A DNA stretch of 64,000 nt, taken from Actinomadura luteofluorescens. Its GTDB lineage: Bacteria; Actinomycetota; Actinomycetes; Streptosporangiales; Streptosporangiaceae. Positions 1 through 9,346 of the stretch are shown here, in pieces (within the stretch, counting starts at the first letter, position 1; every line of letters starts with the position of its first letter). The stretch spans positions 4,650,001 through 4,714,000 of the forward strand of contig NZ_JACCBA010000001.1 in assembly GCF_013409365.1 (NCBI RefSeq). The letters are read 5' to 3'. Made by a program: the position numbers and the translations under genes. The notes under the pieces were generated by a model. The model was not told where the DNA came from. It ran no database searches and saw only the letters and a list, made by a program, of their open reading frames with translations.

Positions 1-883
1 CGTAAACGGCGTGCTCCAAGGGCGTGCTCGGCTTGGCCGGAACCCAGGGCGGGTTGCAGACGGCCAGACCGGCGCGTCCATCGGGGAAAAGGTCGGCTGG
101 GACGACCTCGACGTGCACGCCCAGCCGGTCGACGTTCTCTTGGGCGCAGGCCAGCGCACGCGGGTCCTGGTCAGTGGCGACGACGTGCTCGATGCCCCGG
201 CGAGCCAGTACCGCTGCCAAGACGCCCGTACCGGTTCCTACGTCGAACGCCGTTTTCGTGGGTGGCAACGGCGCCTCGCCCACCAGGTCGACATACTCGC
301 CCCTGATGGGCGAGAAGACGCCGTAGTGCGGGTGGACGCGGTCGCCCCCCAGCGCGGGGATCGGAACGCCCTTCTCGCGCCATTCGTGTGCGCCGATCAG
401 GCCGAGCAGTTCGCGCAGTGAGGTGATGTAAGGCTGGTCGTCCGTCCCGTAGGCCTCCGTACAGGCGTCCTGGACGTCCGGTGCTCGCCGTAGCGGAATC
501 ACGTGGCCGGGGTCGAACGGTATGAGCAGCATGCCGAGCGTCCGTGCGCGCTGGGCGCGTGCCTGCCGGTACAGGTGGAACGCCTGTGCGCGGTCTGGTT
601 CGGGCTTGTTCCTGCGCCGCCGTGGGGGACGGTCGATCCGGCGCGCCATGGCCTTGAGGAGTTGCCGCGCGTTCTGGAAGTCGCCGCGCCACAGCAGCGC
701 GGTGCCCTCGCATGCCAGGCGGTAGGCGTCGTCCGCGCGCGTCTCGTCGTCGGCGACCACGACGCGGCGGGGCGGGGGCGCGCCGCTCTCCGACCGCCAG
801 CGGACGCGATGGTCCCGGCCGTCCTCCTGCCAGGAGATCTCGTCCACAGGGGTACCGTATCGGCGTGCGTCTACCTGGGCCAT
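1..883 (-). CDS. Class I SAM-dependent methyltransferase (C-terminus beyond window)
   Basis: The frame opens at an ATG (881-883) and runs to the window edge without a stop, so at least 294 residues are visible and the C-terminus is missing. An N-terminal domain of about 160 residues precedes a methyltransferase domain. That domain shows the SAM-binding stretch FDVGTGTGVLAAVLARRG, an acidic motif (VVATDQD) and the catalytic CNPPWVPAKP motif typical of N-methyltransferases of the MTS/HemK type. Such enzymes methylate amide or amino nitrogens on protein, RNA or DNA; the substrate cannot be told from sequence. The 5' end lies against, and may overlap, that of the divergent YrdB-family gene. Confidence 0.8.
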   Translation of the reverse strand, partial: MAQVDARRYGTPVDEISWQEDGRDHRVRWRSESGAPPPRRVVVADDETRADDAYRLACEGTALLWRGDFQNARQLLKAMARRIDRPPRRRRNKPEPDRAQAFHLYRQARAQRARTLGMLLIPFDPGHVIPLRRAPDVQDACTEAYGTDDQPYITSLRELLGLIGAHEWREKGVPIPALGGDRVHPHYGVFSPIRGEYVDLVGEAPLPPTKTAFDVGTGTGVLAAVLARRGIEHVVATDQDPRALACAQENVDRLGVHVEVVPADLFPDGRAGLAVCNPPWVPAKPSTPLEHAVY

Positions 884-1236
884 TGCATGCCCTTAACGAA
901 GGCCTCGCCTTCCTGCTGGAACTCGTCGCCATCGCCGCGCTCGCCTGGTGGGGCTTCACCGCGAGCGGGAACGTGCTGGTCAACATCGTCCTCGGGCTCG
1001 GTGCCCCCGCCGCCGCGATCGTCCTGTGGGGGATGTTCGCCGCCCCACGGGCTCGCTTCACCGTCGCGCTGCCGCTCGTCCTGCTGGTGAAGGCCGTGGT
1101 GTTCGGCGCGGGCGCGCTCGCCTTCTACGGCGTCGGCCACGCCACGGCGGCCATCGCCTTCGCGGTGATCGCCTTGCTCAACACCGCTCTGGCGACCGCC
1201 GACCGCGACGCCCACTTCCGCACGGCCGCCAAGTGA
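865..1236 (+). CDS. YrdB-family (DUF2568) small membrane protein
   Basis: About 123 residues with four hydrophobic segments and the family pattern FLLEL...WWGF near the N-terminus, matching the usual length of about 115 residues for this group of uncharacterised integral membrane proteins. There is no in-frame ATG. I chose GTG 865 because TACCGT (853-858) could be a -10 box placing the transcript start at the GTG (leaderless). TTG 883 is the alternative. Either start puts the gene against or over the 5' end of the divergent methyltransferase. It is followed with a 4-base overlap by another small gene. Confidence 0.65.
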   Translation: MRLPGPLHALNEGLAFLLELVAIAALAWWGFTASGNVLVNIVLGLGAPAAAIVLWGMFAAPRARFTVALPLVLLVKAVVFGAGALAFYGVGHATAAIAFAVIALLNTALATADRDAHFRTAAK

Positions 1237-1607
1237 GCCAGTACTTCCAGAATGGCGAGGAGGTGCTCTGGAATCCCGCGACCAGGGTCGCCGGGCTCTT
1301 CCTGGACATGGCGGAAGCCCATTCCCGCCTGCTCGGCGTCCCGTCCGGTCTCGGGCCGATGGAGGAGGACGAGTGCCAGGTGGACGTTCAGGCGTTCGCC
1401 CTGTTCACCGACGCGCTCGTCCGATACCACGCGAACTCCTCCCACATGATCCTCAGGTCGCTGATGGAGGGCTTCACCGCGATGGCGCTCGCGATCGCGG
1501 ACAGCGCCGGAAGGCCCGTCGCGGCCGCCCGGGAAATGGCGGACGATCCCGCCGTCCGCCGCCTTGTCGACCTCGCTCACGAGAACGCGACCACCATGGC
1601 GCGCTAG
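1233..1607 (+). CDS. Hypothetical protein, 124 aa
   Basis: I do not recognise this protein. It starts with a GTG that overlaps the stop codon of the YrdB-like gene (GTGA), so it is probably translationally coupled to it. The product is soluble and largely helical. Its N-terminus (SQYFQNGEEVLWNP) is followed by helices rich in Ala, Met and Leu. No signal peptide, membrane segment or catalytic motif is apparent. It ends three bases before the end of the convergent XRE regulator. Confidence 0.6.
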   Translation: MSQYFQNGEEVLWNPATRVAGLFLDMAEAHSRLLGVPSGLGPMEEDECQVDVQAFALFTDALVRYHANSSHMILRSLMEGFTAMALAIADSAGRPVAAAREMADDPAVRRLVDLAHENATTMAR

Positions 1608-1610
1608 GAG

Positions 1611-2471
1611 TCACTGGGCGAGATCGTCACTGGAAAGGTGTCCGGAAGTCTCGGCGAGTTCGTGCAGGGCCGCTTCTGAGGGGGACCCCGGTTCGGCCGC
1701 GTAGAGCATGAGGCGGCTGAGGTCGGGGTCGCCGGGCAGGTGCAGCGTCTCGAACGGCAGGACGAGCCGTCCCACCTCGGGATGGTCGATGCGGGCCTCG
1801 CCGTGCGTCAGGTCCGTGACGTGGTGCGCCGACCAGAGGCGGCCGAACTCCGGGCTCCGCTCCCGCAGGCAGTCGATGACCGCGTGCAGGTGCGGGTCGT
1901 CCGGGTCCTGGCCGGAACGGAACCGCAGGTAGGCGGCGTTCCGGCGGGCCACCGTCGGCCAGTTGCCGCCGAGCCGGGCCTTGTAGTCGGCGTTCAGGTG
2001 GATCTGGTGGGACCAGGTCCGCTCGTCCGGCGGGACGTTCGCGAGGTCCACGAACACGGCGGCGGTGAGCCGGTTCCACGCGACCACGTTCGTGTAGTGC
2101 CCGACGACGTACGCGGGGGCGTGCGTGAACGAGTCGAGCAGGTGCTGGAGCGGGGCCCGCAGGCGCGGAGGCGCGGTGACGGGCGCGCGGCGCGGCGGGT
2201 GGGCGAGCCGGTGGAGGTGGGCGTGCTCGTCGCCGTCCAGCCGCAGGGCCCGCGAGATCGCGTCCAGGACCTCGGTGGACACGCCGTCGGCCGTCCCCTG
2301 CTCCAGCCTGATGTAGTACGCGACGCTGACCCCGGCGAGCTGCGCCAGCTCCTCGCGGCGCAGCCCGGGGACGCGCCGCCGCGTCCCGTAGGAGGGCAGG
2401 CCGGCGTCGTCGGGACGCAGCCGCGCCCGCCGCGACTTGAGGAACTCGCCGAGTTGGCCGTTACGCGCCAT
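1611..2471 (-). CDS. XRE-family regulator with MmyB-like C-terminal domain
   Basis: 286 residues. The N-terminal part (about 1-90) is an XRE helix-turn-helix: RRRVPGLRREELAQLAGVS, then a recognition helix and YYIRLEQG. The C-terminal part (about 105-270) has the MmyB-like ligand-binding pattern: VVGHYTNVVAWN, the downstream DERTW and a terminal LHLPGDPDL segment. Actinomycetes carry many such regulators, often beside a dehydrogenase or transporter they control. Here the divergent neighbour is a Ser/Thr kinase with a 75-base gap, so the target is unclear. The start is the ATG preceding ARNGQLGEFL, the usual N-terminus for this family. Confidence 0.85.
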   Translation of the reverse strand: MARNGQLGEFLKSRRARLRPDDAGLPSYGTRRRVPGLRREELAQLAGVSVAYYIRLEQGTADGVSTEVLDAISRALRLDGDEHAHLHRLAHPPRRAPVTAPPRLRAPLQHLLDSFTHAPAYVVGHYTNVVAWNRLTAAVFVDLANVPPDERTWSHQIHLNADYKARLGGNWPTVARRNAAYLRFRSGQDPDDPHLHAVIDCLRERSPEFGRLWSAHHVTDLTHGEARIDHPEVGRLVLPFETLHLPGDPDLSRLMLYAAEPGSPSEAALHELAETSGHLSSDDLAQ

Positions 2472-2546
2472 GCTGCCGAGGCTATCCGGGGCCTCCGCGC
2501 GCATTACCGTTGTCCCCACTTGTCCTGGCATGTGGCGGGGGGCCGG

Positions 2547-4193
2547 ATGTACCCACGACGGTTCGGGCCGTACGAGTTGCTGTGCGAACTGGGTGAGGGC
2601 GGCATGGGGGCCGTCCACCTGGGACGGGCGCCGGACGGGCGGATCGTCGCGGTGAAGACGATGAAGGGGCTCGTCGACCAGAGCGAGGAGGGGCGCCGCA
2701 GGTTCGAGCGGGAGATCACCGCGCTGCGCAAGGTCGACGCCCCCAACGTCGCCGCGTTCGTTGACGCCGACATCACGGCCCCGACCCCCTACCTGGTCAC
2801 CGAGTACGTCCAGGGGCGTTCCCTGGACGCGGTCATGGCGGACGGACCGCTCGGGACGGAGGACCTCGGCCGGCTGGGGCTCGGGCTGGCCCGCGCTCTC
2901 GACGCCGTCCACGGGGCCGGGCTGGTCCACCGGGACGTCAAACCGGCCAACATCGTCATCGCGGGCGGTGAGCCGGTGCTCATCGACCTCGGCGTCGCCC
3001 ACCACGTCGACATCACCCGCATCACCACCAGGCCGGTCGGCACGCCGCGCTACATCGCGCCCGAGGTCCTGAAGAACGTGAAGCCGACCTGGGAGGCGGA
3101 CGTCTTCGGCTGGGGCGCCGTCATGGCCTACGCGGCGACCGGCCGGCCCTGCTTCCCGGGCGACTCGACGCCGGCGATCTTCTACCAGATCTTCCATGAG
3201 GAGCCCGACCTGGCGGGCGTCCCCGGCTGGCTGCGCGACATCGTCCACCGGGCGCTCGCCAAGGACCCGGCGGACCGGCCCTCCGTCCGGTCGCTCCGCG
3301 AGGCCGTGACCCGCCGGCCGCAGGTGGAGCAGCTCCAGGCCGCCTACGCGGAGGCCCGCGCCGCGCACGAGCACGCCCGTGCGGAGGGCATCGCGTTCGG
3401 CCTGCACGCGATCGCCGCCGCGGCGGGGGACCGCGTGCTGGCGGCGAGCAGCCTGCTGGACCAGGCGCACGCCGCCCGGGGCTCGGGCAGGCTCGACCGC
3501 GCGGAGCCTCTGTTCGAGGAGGCGCGGGACGCGTCCGCTGCCGTCGGGGCCCGGCAGGACGAGGGCTGGGCGCTGGACGGCATCGGTGTCTGCCTGCGTC
3601 ACCGTGACGAGGACGGTCCTGCCGGCGAGGCCTTCGCCGCGGCGCTCGCCGTCGCCGAGGAGGTCGGCGACACCGTGCTGCGGGCATGGAACCTGTGCAA
3701 CCTCGGCGACCTCGCTCTGCGGCGCGGTGACCGCAGGGCCGCCGCCGCCCGTTACGACGAGGCCCTGACCGCGTCCCTCGACCACCCTGAGATCCAGGTC
3801 GAAGCCTTGGTGGGACGGGCGCGCACCGCGTTGAAGCTGAAGGAGCACGAGACGGCGGAGTCACTGTTCGAACGCGCCGCTCGTGCCGCGGAGGGGATCG
3901 ACCACCTTCGCCAGGCAGGTTGGGCCTGGTACGACCGCGGCGAGTCCGCCCGTGGGCGCGGTAAGCACGACCGGGCCAAGGATGCCCTGGAGGCCGCGCT
4001 TGCTATCGCCACCCGGATCGAGGACCGGCTGATGGAGGGCTGGACACTGTGCAAGCTCGCCGGGTGCCTCCGCGACACCGGCGCTAGGAGCGAGGCCATC
4101 GCCAGGTACGAGCAGGCTCGTGACGTCGCCGATTCCTTGGGCGACGCGAAGATGCGGCAGTACGCCGTCACCCGCCTGAACGCGCTGGCCTGA
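2547..4193 (+). CDS. Cytosolic Ser/Thr protein kinase fused to TPR repeats
   Basis: 548 residues. A PknB-type kinase domain occupies about 1-265: glycine loop GEGGMG (16-21), ATP lysine K37, catalytic loop HRDVKPAN (128-135), and activation segment VGTPRYIAPE. The metal-binding DFG is DLG (147-149), a tolerated variant. The remaining half is an array of tetratricopeptide repeats (about 300-540), seen as repeated A..L...GD..A...Y.EAL units with RHRDEDG and RRGDRRAAAARYDEAL. There is no membrane segment, so it acts in the cytosol, probably on partners held by the TPRs. ATG 2547 follows the purine-rich GGCGGGGGG, which serves as ribosome site. Confidence 0.85.
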   Translation: MYPRRFGPYELLCELGEGGMGAVHLGRAPDGRIVAVKTMKGLVDQSEEGRRRFEREITALRKVDAPNVAAFVDADITAPTPYLVTEYVQGRSLDAVMADGPLGTEDLGRLGLGLARALDAVHGAGLVHRDVKPANIVIAGGEPVLIDLGVAHHVDITRITTRPVGTPRYIAPEVLKNVKPTWEADVFGWGAVMAYAATGRPCFPGDSTPAIFYQIFHEEPDLAGVPGWLRDIVHRALAKDPADRPSVRSLREAVTRRPQVEQLQAAYAEARAAHEHARAEGIAFGLHAIAAAAGDRVLAASSLLDQAHAARGSGRLDRAEPLFEEARDASAAVGARQDEGWALDGIGVCLRHRDEDGPAGEAFAAALAVAEEVGDTVLRAWNLCNLGDLALRRGDRRAAAARYDEALTASLDHPEIQVEALVGRARTALKLKEHETAESLFERAARAAEGIDHLRQAGWAWYDRGESARGRGKHDRAKDALEAALAIATRIEDRLMEGWTLCKLAGCLRDTGARSEAIARYEQARDVADSLGDAKMRQYAVTRLNALA

Positions 4194-4203
4194 GGGCGGC
4201 GGG

Positions 4204-4920
4204 TCAGGCGGCCTTGGTCGTGATGTCGCCGTTGCTGGTGCTGACGTCGAGCCGGAACTGGGCGGACGGGTCGTTCGGGATGCCGAGCCGCCGGTCGCCG
4301 TCGCCGGTGTGCGTGCTCACGCGGTAGCGTCCCGCGGGCATGGTGACCGTGACCTCGCCGTTTTCGGTCTTCGCGCGGACGTTCTGCGGCGAACCGGGGG
4401 TCAGGGTGACGTCGCCGTTGTCCGTCTCGGCGTCGACGCCGCCCTTGAGGCCCCTCCCCCGGATCTCGCCGTTGTCCGTCCTGACCTTGATCGGCCCTGT
4501 GGCCCCGTCCAGGCGGATGGAGCCCGAATCCGTGGACACGTCCACCTTGCCCACCTTGGACAGGGTGATGGAGCCGTTCGATGTGCCGCCGGACACGGGG
4601 AGGCCGGCCGGGAGGTCGACCGTGTAGCTCACCGAGCAGCGGGAGCCGCAGCCGCTCAGTGTCAGGACACCGTTCTCGATCCGGTACGTGGGGCCCTCCG
4701 GCTTGTCACCACGGTGCTTGACCTTGCGGTGCAGGGACGCCTTGGACGAACCACCGTGCAGTGTCACACTGCCGGATCCGATGTGGTCCAGTCGCACAGC
4801 GGTGATTTTGCCCTTCAGCGCGGCGTCGTCCTCGTAGGTGGAAGCGAATGCCACGTCGCATGCGCTGAGTGCGGTCACGCTGACCGCGGCTAGGGCGAGG
4901 GCAGAAAGCATGCCACGCAC
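4204..4920 (-). CDS. DUF4097-family lipoprotein
   Basis: 238 residues with a lipoprotein signal peptide and lipobox LSAC (lipidated Cys21). The mature part is a beta-helix-like array of short repeats of the form DNG-x-(I/V) and GSI, for example VSTDSGSIRLDGATG, TDNGEIRGRG and TENGEVTV. This is the pattern of DUF4097 adhesin-like proteins. It is expected on the outer face of the cytoplasmic membrane; its function is unknown. GTG 4918-4920 is preceded at good distance by GGAGGA. It ends 10 bases from the end of the convergent kinase gene. Confidence 0.8.
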   Translation of the reverse strand: MRGMLSALALAAVSVTALSACDVAFASTYEDDAALKGKITAVRLDHIGSGSVTLHGGSSKASLHRKVKHRGDKPEGPTYRIENGVLTLSGCGSRCSVSYTVDLPAGLPVSGGTSNGSITLSKVGKVDVSTDSGSIRLDGATGPIKVRTDNGEIRGRGLKGGVDAETDNGDVTLTPGSPQNVRAKTENGEVTVTMPAGRYRVSTHTGDGDRRLGIPNDPSAQFRLDVSTSNGDITTKAA

Positions 4921-5099
4921 AGCGATCCTCCTGGTCGATATGGATGAACGCTGCTGAGCCTAAGGAGACGGGCACCGGAAGGCCGTCACGCCAAGGAGCC
5001 AGGTTCGTCCTACCTCCCAGGTCGCTGAGCCTGCTACCGGGAGTGGTACGAACGGGCGGGGACTGGGTAGGCGCGTCCCGCGCAGCGAGGGTCTCTGTC

Positions 5100-6488
5100 A
5101 TGACCGCACTCACCACCGCCGTGGCCGCTCCCCCAGAGCGGATGTCGTCACGGCACAAGCTGGTTCTTACTCTCTTGCTCGGCGCGCAGTTCATGCTCGC
5201 CATCGACTTCTCCATCCTGAACGTGGCGCTGCCCGTCGTCGGCAGAGGACTGGGCTTCGGACTGGACGAACTCCAGTGGATCGCTACGGCGTTCGCCCTC
5301 CCCGCCGCCGGATTCACGTTGCTGTTCGGTCGCGTGGCCGATCTGGCCGGACGGCGCCGGATGCTGCTCGCGGGCATGGCGCTGCTGGCCGGAGGTTCGC
5401 TGGTCGGCGGACTGGCCACGTCACCGGCGATGCTGCTCGTCGGGCGCGTCCTGCAGGGCCTGGCCACGGCGATCGCCACACCGGCCGCCCTGTCGCTGCT
5501 CACCACGTCCTTCCCGGAGGGGCCGCTGCGGACGCGGGCGCTCGGGCTCAGCGGCGCGCTGATGTCGGCCGGGTTCACCGTCGGCGCGATCCTCGGCGGG
5601 GTGCTGACCGACCTGCTGAGCTGGCGCTGGGCGTTCCTGGTCAACGTTCCGGTGGCGGTGCTGATCTTCGCGGTGACGCCCGCCGTGGTCGCGGAGAGCC
5701 GGTCCCGGGACGGGGCGAGGCTGGACGTTCCCGGCGCGGTGACCGTGACCGGCGGGCTCCTCGCCCTAGTCTACGGGATCACGTCCGCCGGGTCGGCCGG
5801 GTGGGGCTCCCCGGCCGCGCTCGGCGCACTGGTCGCCGCGGCGGTCCTGCTCACCGCGTTCATCCTGGTCGAGCGGCGGTCGCCGGCCCCGCTCGCGCCG
5901 CTGAACGTCCTCACCCGGCGCACCGTCACCTGGGGCAACGTGGGCGGGTTCGTCGCGTTCGCCACGGAGACGTCGCTGGTGTTCCTGATGACGCTCTACC
6001 TCCAGAAGGTCCTGGGCTTCTCGCCGCTGGCGACCGGGCTGGCGCTCGGCGTCCTCGGCGCCGGGACGTTCGCCGGAGGCGTCGCCGCGCCCCGCATCAT
6101 GGGACGGTTCGGCGGCCGCGCGACGCTCGTGTCCGGGCTCGTGCTGCAGGCCGCCGCCACCGCCGCGCTTCTGGGCCTCGGGGACTCGCGCGGCGCCCTC
6201 GGCCTGCTGCTCGCCGCCACCGCGATCGGGGGATTCGGGAACCTCGTCGCGATCGTCGCCTTCATGGGGATCGCGACGTCCGGGCTGCCGGACGGCGAGC
6301 AGGGCCTCGCGACCGGGCTCGCCACGATGACGCAGCAGGTCGCGATCACCCTCGGCATCCCGGTGATGAGCGCGGTGGCCACGGCGAACGCGTCCGTCCT
6401 CGGCGGCGTCCACACGGCGACCGCCGTGAACGTCGCGATCGTCCTCGCCGGCGCGGCCCTCGCCGGGTCGTTCCTGCGCCGCTCGTAG
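5100..6488 (+). CDS. MFS drug/proton antiporter (DHA2-like)
   Basis: 462 residues with 12-14 predicted membrane helices. Major-facilitator motifs are present: FGRVADLAGRRRML (motif A, loop 2-3) and LGLSGALMSAGFTVGAILGGVL (motif C, antiporter signature). It probably exports hydrophobic compounds by proton antiport. ATG 5100 is chosen because the hydrophilic 20-residue N-terminus then leads directly into the first helix; an upstream in-frame start at 4944 would add 52 non-membrane residues. The SDR gene begins 9 bases after the stop, so the two likely form an operon. No dedicated repressor gene is adjacent. Confidence 0.85.
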   Translation: MTALTTAVAAPPERMSSRHKLVLTLLLGAQFMLAIDFSILNVALPVVGRGLGFGLDELQWIATAFALPAAGFTLLFGRVADLAGRRRMLLAGMALLAGGSLVGGLATSPAMLLVGRVLQGLATAIATPAALSLLTTSFPEGPLRTRALGLSGALMSAGFTVGAILGGVLTDLLSWRWAFLVNVPVAVLIFAVTPAVVAESRSRDGARLDVPGAVTVTGGLLALVYGITSAGSAGWGSPAALGALVAAAVLLTAFILVERRSPAPLAPLNVLTRRTVTWGNVGGFVAFATETSLVFLMTLYLQKVLGFSPLATGLALGVLGAGTFAGGVAAPRIMGRFGGRATLVSGLVLQAAATAALLGLGDSRGALGLLLAATAIGGFGNLVAIVAFMGIATSGLPDGEQGLATGLATMTQQVAITLGIPVMSAVATANASVLGGVHTATAVNVAIVLAGAALAGSFLRRS

Positions 6489-6497
6489 GAGACGGCC

Positions 6498-7253
6498 ATG
6501 AACCTCGAACTCGAAGGCAGGGTCTACATCGTGACCGGCGCGTCCGCCGGGATCGGCGAGGCGACCGCCGCCCTCCTGGCCCGCGAGGGCGCCCGGGTCG
6601 TCCGGGTGGCGCGCTCCCCCGTCGACGTGCCCGCCGACCTCACCCGGCCCGACGCCGCGCAGCACGTCGTGGACGTCGCGCTGGAACGGCACGGCCGCCT
6701 GGACGGCCTCGTCAACAACGCGGGGGCCCTCGAATCCCGGATCGGGTTCCTCGACGTCACCGACGCCCAATGGCACGCGACGTTCGAGCTGAACCTGCAC
6801 GCGGCAGTGCGCATGGCCCGCGCCGCACTGCCCGCACTCATCGATCAGGGGGCCGGAAGCATCGTGCACGTCTCCAGCGAGGCCGCACGTTTCCCCGATA
6901 CGCCGCTGGTCGACTATGCAGCGTCCAAGACGGCGCTGCTGTCGGTGTCCAAGACGCTGGCGGGGGAGTTCGGCCGCTGCGGAATCCGCTCCAACGTCGT
7001 CGCGCCTGGCCCGACCCGTACGCGCCTGTGGGACGAGCCCGGAGGGTTCGCCGACCAGTTGGCCGACCAGTACGGACTGCCTGTGGAGGAGGCGATCCGA
7101 CGATTCGTCCAGGACGAACGGCGGCTCCCCACCGGACGCCTTGGCACGCCCCAGGACGTCGCACGGGTCATCACTTTCCTGCTGTCACCGCTGGCCGCCC
7201 AAGTCACGGGCGCCGAATGGGCCGTGGACGGGGGAGCGCTGCGGCAACTGTGA
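6498..7253 (+). CDS. Short-chain dehydrogenase/reductase
   Basis: 251 residues, a classical SDR. The cofactor site is TGASAGIG (about 14-21), the NNAG motif follows (about 74-77), and the catalytic Ser is in VSSEA with YAASK as the Tyr-x3-Lys pair. VDGG closes the C-terminal region. It is a cytosolic NAD(P)-dependent oxidoreductase of unknown substrate. It is probably co-transcribed with the upstream MFS exporter, which might point to joint handling of one compound by reduction and export (inference). Confidence 0.88.
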   Translation: MNLELEGRVYIVTGASAGIGEATAALLAREGARVVRVARSPVDVPADLTRPDAAQHVVDVALERHGRLDGLVNNAGALESRIGFLDVTDAQWHATFELNLHAAVRMARAALPALIDQGAGSIVHVSSEAARFPDTPLVDYAASKTALLSVSKTLAGEFGRCGIRSNVVAPGPTRTRLWDEPGGFADQLADQYGLPVEEAIRRFVQDERRLPTGRLGTPQDVARVITFLLSPLAAQVTGAEWAVDGGALRQL

Positions 7254-7323
7254 ACGGTGCGTGCCGGACGTCACGGGCGTCCGGCACGCCGCCCCCTGGC
7301 GATACAGACCGGCGCGGGCCGGG

Positions 7324-7686
7324 TCAGGCCGGCACCTTGTCGAGGAACCCGGTCACCCGGTCGAACCTGCCGTCGTCGTCGAAGGTCGCCACGTCGAACC
7401 CGACCACGATCGCCTCGCCGCCCTCCGGGCCGAGTTCCCAGGTGAAGCGGGCCACGTTGTGGTGGGCGTCCACCGTCCCCGCGGCGCGGAACACCAGGCC
7501 GGGGAACTGCTGCTGCGCGGCGCCGACGAACGCGTCGATCGCCTCGCGCCCCTCGGCCACACCGAGCGGGTCGACGTAGACCGGGCTCTCCGTCCACAGT
7601 GCGTCGATCGCGGCGCGGCGCGCGGCCGGGTCGGTCTCGTTCCACACGGCCAGGTAGCGCTCGACCCGCTGCTGCACATCGCTCAT
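7324..7686 (-). CDS. SnoaL/NTF2-like protein
   Basis: 120 residues with the cone-shaped NTF2-like fold pattern. An N-terminal helix (VQQRVERYLAVWNETDPAARR) is followed by YVDPLG and a GREAI helix, then antiparallel strands (ARFTWELG, AIVVGFDVATFDDDGRFDRVTGF). Members are small polyketide cyclases, isomerases or non-enzymatic binding proteins; the ligand cannot be assigned. It lies alone, convergent with the SDR gene. Confidence 0.75.
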   Translation of the reverse strand: MSDVQQRVERYLAVWNETDPAARRAAIDALWTESPVYVDPLGVAEGREAIDAFVGAAQQQFPGLVFRAAGTVDAHHNVARFTWELGPEGGEAIVVGFDVATFDDDGRFDRVTGFLDKVPA

Positions 7687-7863
7687 GTCATGACTCCTGT
7701 CTGATCGTTCGGGTTCGTCGCCCCGATGACCTCTACGGTGCCGGGCCGGCGACGGAAGATCGATTACCTGGGAGGTCATGCCCGCGCGTCCGGTGGCCCG
7801 GCCGCGACGATGATGTCGGATTCCTGCCAGTGAAAACCCCTGACCATCGGTGATGCTGGAGGC

Positions 7864-9336
7864 ATGCACGAGGACGTGGAAAGGTGCGTGCGGGCCGTCC
7901 AGTCGAAGGACGCCCGCTTCGACGGATGGTTCTTCACCGGGGTCGTGACCACCGGGATCTACTGCCGTCCGAGCTGCCCCGTGGTTCCGCCCAAGCCGGA
8001 GAACATGCGCTTCTACCCGAGCGCTGCCGCCGCCCAGCAGGCCGGGTTCCGGGCCTGTAAACGGTGCCGTCCCGACACTTCCCCAGGCTCACCCGAATGG
8101 AATCACCGCGCGGACGTCGTGGCCAGGGCCATGCGCCTCATCGCCGACGGCGTCGTCGACCGTGGGGGCGTTCCCGGCCTCGCAGCAAGGCTCGGCTACA
8201 GCACGCGGCAGATCGAGCGCCAGCTCAACGCCGAACTGGGCGCGGGCCCGCTCGCCTTGGCACGGGCCCAGCGCGCGCAGACGGCGCGGCTCCTCATCGA
8301 GACGACGCCCCTCCCCATGGGCGACGTGGCGTTCGCGGCGGGATTCGCCAGCATCCGCGCCTTCAACGACACCGTCCGCGAAGTGTTCGCGCTCACCCCG
8401 TCCGCCCTGCGCGACCGCGTCGCCAAGGGACATCCGCCCGCCGGGCCCGGTTCGCTGTCGCTGCGGCTGCCGTTCCGTGCACCGCTGTGTCCGGACAACC
8501 TGTTCGGGCATCTCGCCGCCACCGCCGTGCCCGGCGTCGAGGAGTGGCGGGACGGCGCTTTCCGCCGTGCCCTGCGGCTGCCCCACGGGCACGGCATCGC
8601 CACGTTGCGGCCCCAGCCGGACCACGTCGCCTGCACGCTCAGCCTCAGCGACCTGCGCGACCTCCCCATCGCGATCAGCCGCTGCCGCTGGATGCTCGAC
8701 CTGGACGCCGATCCCGTCGCCGTGGACGACCTCCTCCGCACCGACCCCGTCCTCGCGCCGCTCGTGGACAAGGCCCCTGGGCGCCGAGTGCCCCGCACCG
8801 TGGACGCCCCCGAATTCGCCGTCCGCGCCGTGCTGGGCCAGCAGGTGTCGACGGCTGCGGCCCGGACCCACGCGGCGCGTCTGGTCACGGCCTACGGCGA
8901 CCCCATAGACGACCCAGGCGGCGGGCTGACGCACCTCTTCCCGACCCCCGCCGCCCTTGCCGAACTCGACCCGGAGTCGCTCGCTTTCCCCAAGACCCGC
9001 CGCACCACCCTGATGACCCTTGTCGAAGCCCTCGCCAAGGAGGAGATCGACCTCGGCGTAGGGAGCGACTGGGACGAGGCCCGCGCGCGCTTGTCCGCCC
9101 TACCCGGCTTCGGCCCCTGGACAGTCGAGACCATCGCGATGCGGGCCCTTGGCGACCCGGATGCGTTCATCCCCGGCGACCTGGGCATCAGGGCGGCCGC
9201 CGCAACGCTCGATCTTCCCGTCACCCCTGCGGCCCTCACCCGACGCGCCGCACAATGGCGGCCATGGCGCGCCTACTCCGTCCAGTACTTGTGGGCCACC
9301 CTCGACCACGCCATCAACCTGCTTCCCGCGAACTGA
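7864..9336 (+). CDS. Ada/AlkA bifunctional alkylation repair protein
   Basis: 490 residues in three parts. The N-terminal Ada zinc domain has the acceptor and zinc cysteines C34, C38, C65 and C68 (GIYCRPSCP, FRACKRC); it takes methyl groups from DNA phosphotriesters. An AraC-type helix-turn-helix follows (about 85-185). The C-terminal part is an AlkA 3-methyladenine glycosylase with the helix-hairpin-helix LPGFGPWTVETIAMRAL and the catalytic Asp in FIPGDLGI. Methylation of the Ada domain is known to turn such proteins into activators of the adaptive response. The ogt gene follows after 10 bases, making a compact alkylation-damage operon. Confidence 0.93.
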   Translation: MHEDVERCVRAVQSKDARFDGWFFTGVVTTGIYCRPSCPVVPPKPENMRFYPSAAAAQQAGFRACKRCRPDTSPGSPEWNHRADVVARAMRLIADGVVDRGGVPGLAARLGYSTRQIERQLNAELGAGPLALARAQRAQTARLLIETTPLPMGDVAFAAGFASIRAFNDTVREVFALTPSALRDRVAKGHPPAGPGSLSLRLPFRAPLCPDNLFGHLAATAVPGVEEWRDGAFRRALRLPHGHGIATLRPQPDHVACTLSLSDLRDLPIAISRCRWMLDLDADPVAVDDLLRTDPVLAPLVDKAPGRRVPRTVDAPEFAVRAVLGQQVSTAAARTHAARLVTAYGDPIDDPGGGLTHLFPTPAALAELDPESLAFPKTRRTTLMTLVEALAKEEIDLGVGSDWDEARARLSALPGFGPWTVETIAMRALGDPDAFIPGDLGIRAAAATLDLPVTPAALTRRAAQWRPWRAYSVQYLWATLDHAINLLPAN

Positions 9337-9346
9337 AGGAACCGCT

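Noticed and set aside
1611..3848. Very long open frame on the minus strand across the MmyB-like regulator and the kinase gene
   Set aside because: Only the part up to 2471 has recognisable protein; the rest is an antisense shadow of the kinase-TPR gene, low in complexity and rich in Arg, Gly and Val.
5100..7253. MFS and SDR genes as part of an antibiotic cluster
   Set aside because: Two genes with generic functions and no partner biosynthetic enzymes do not support it.
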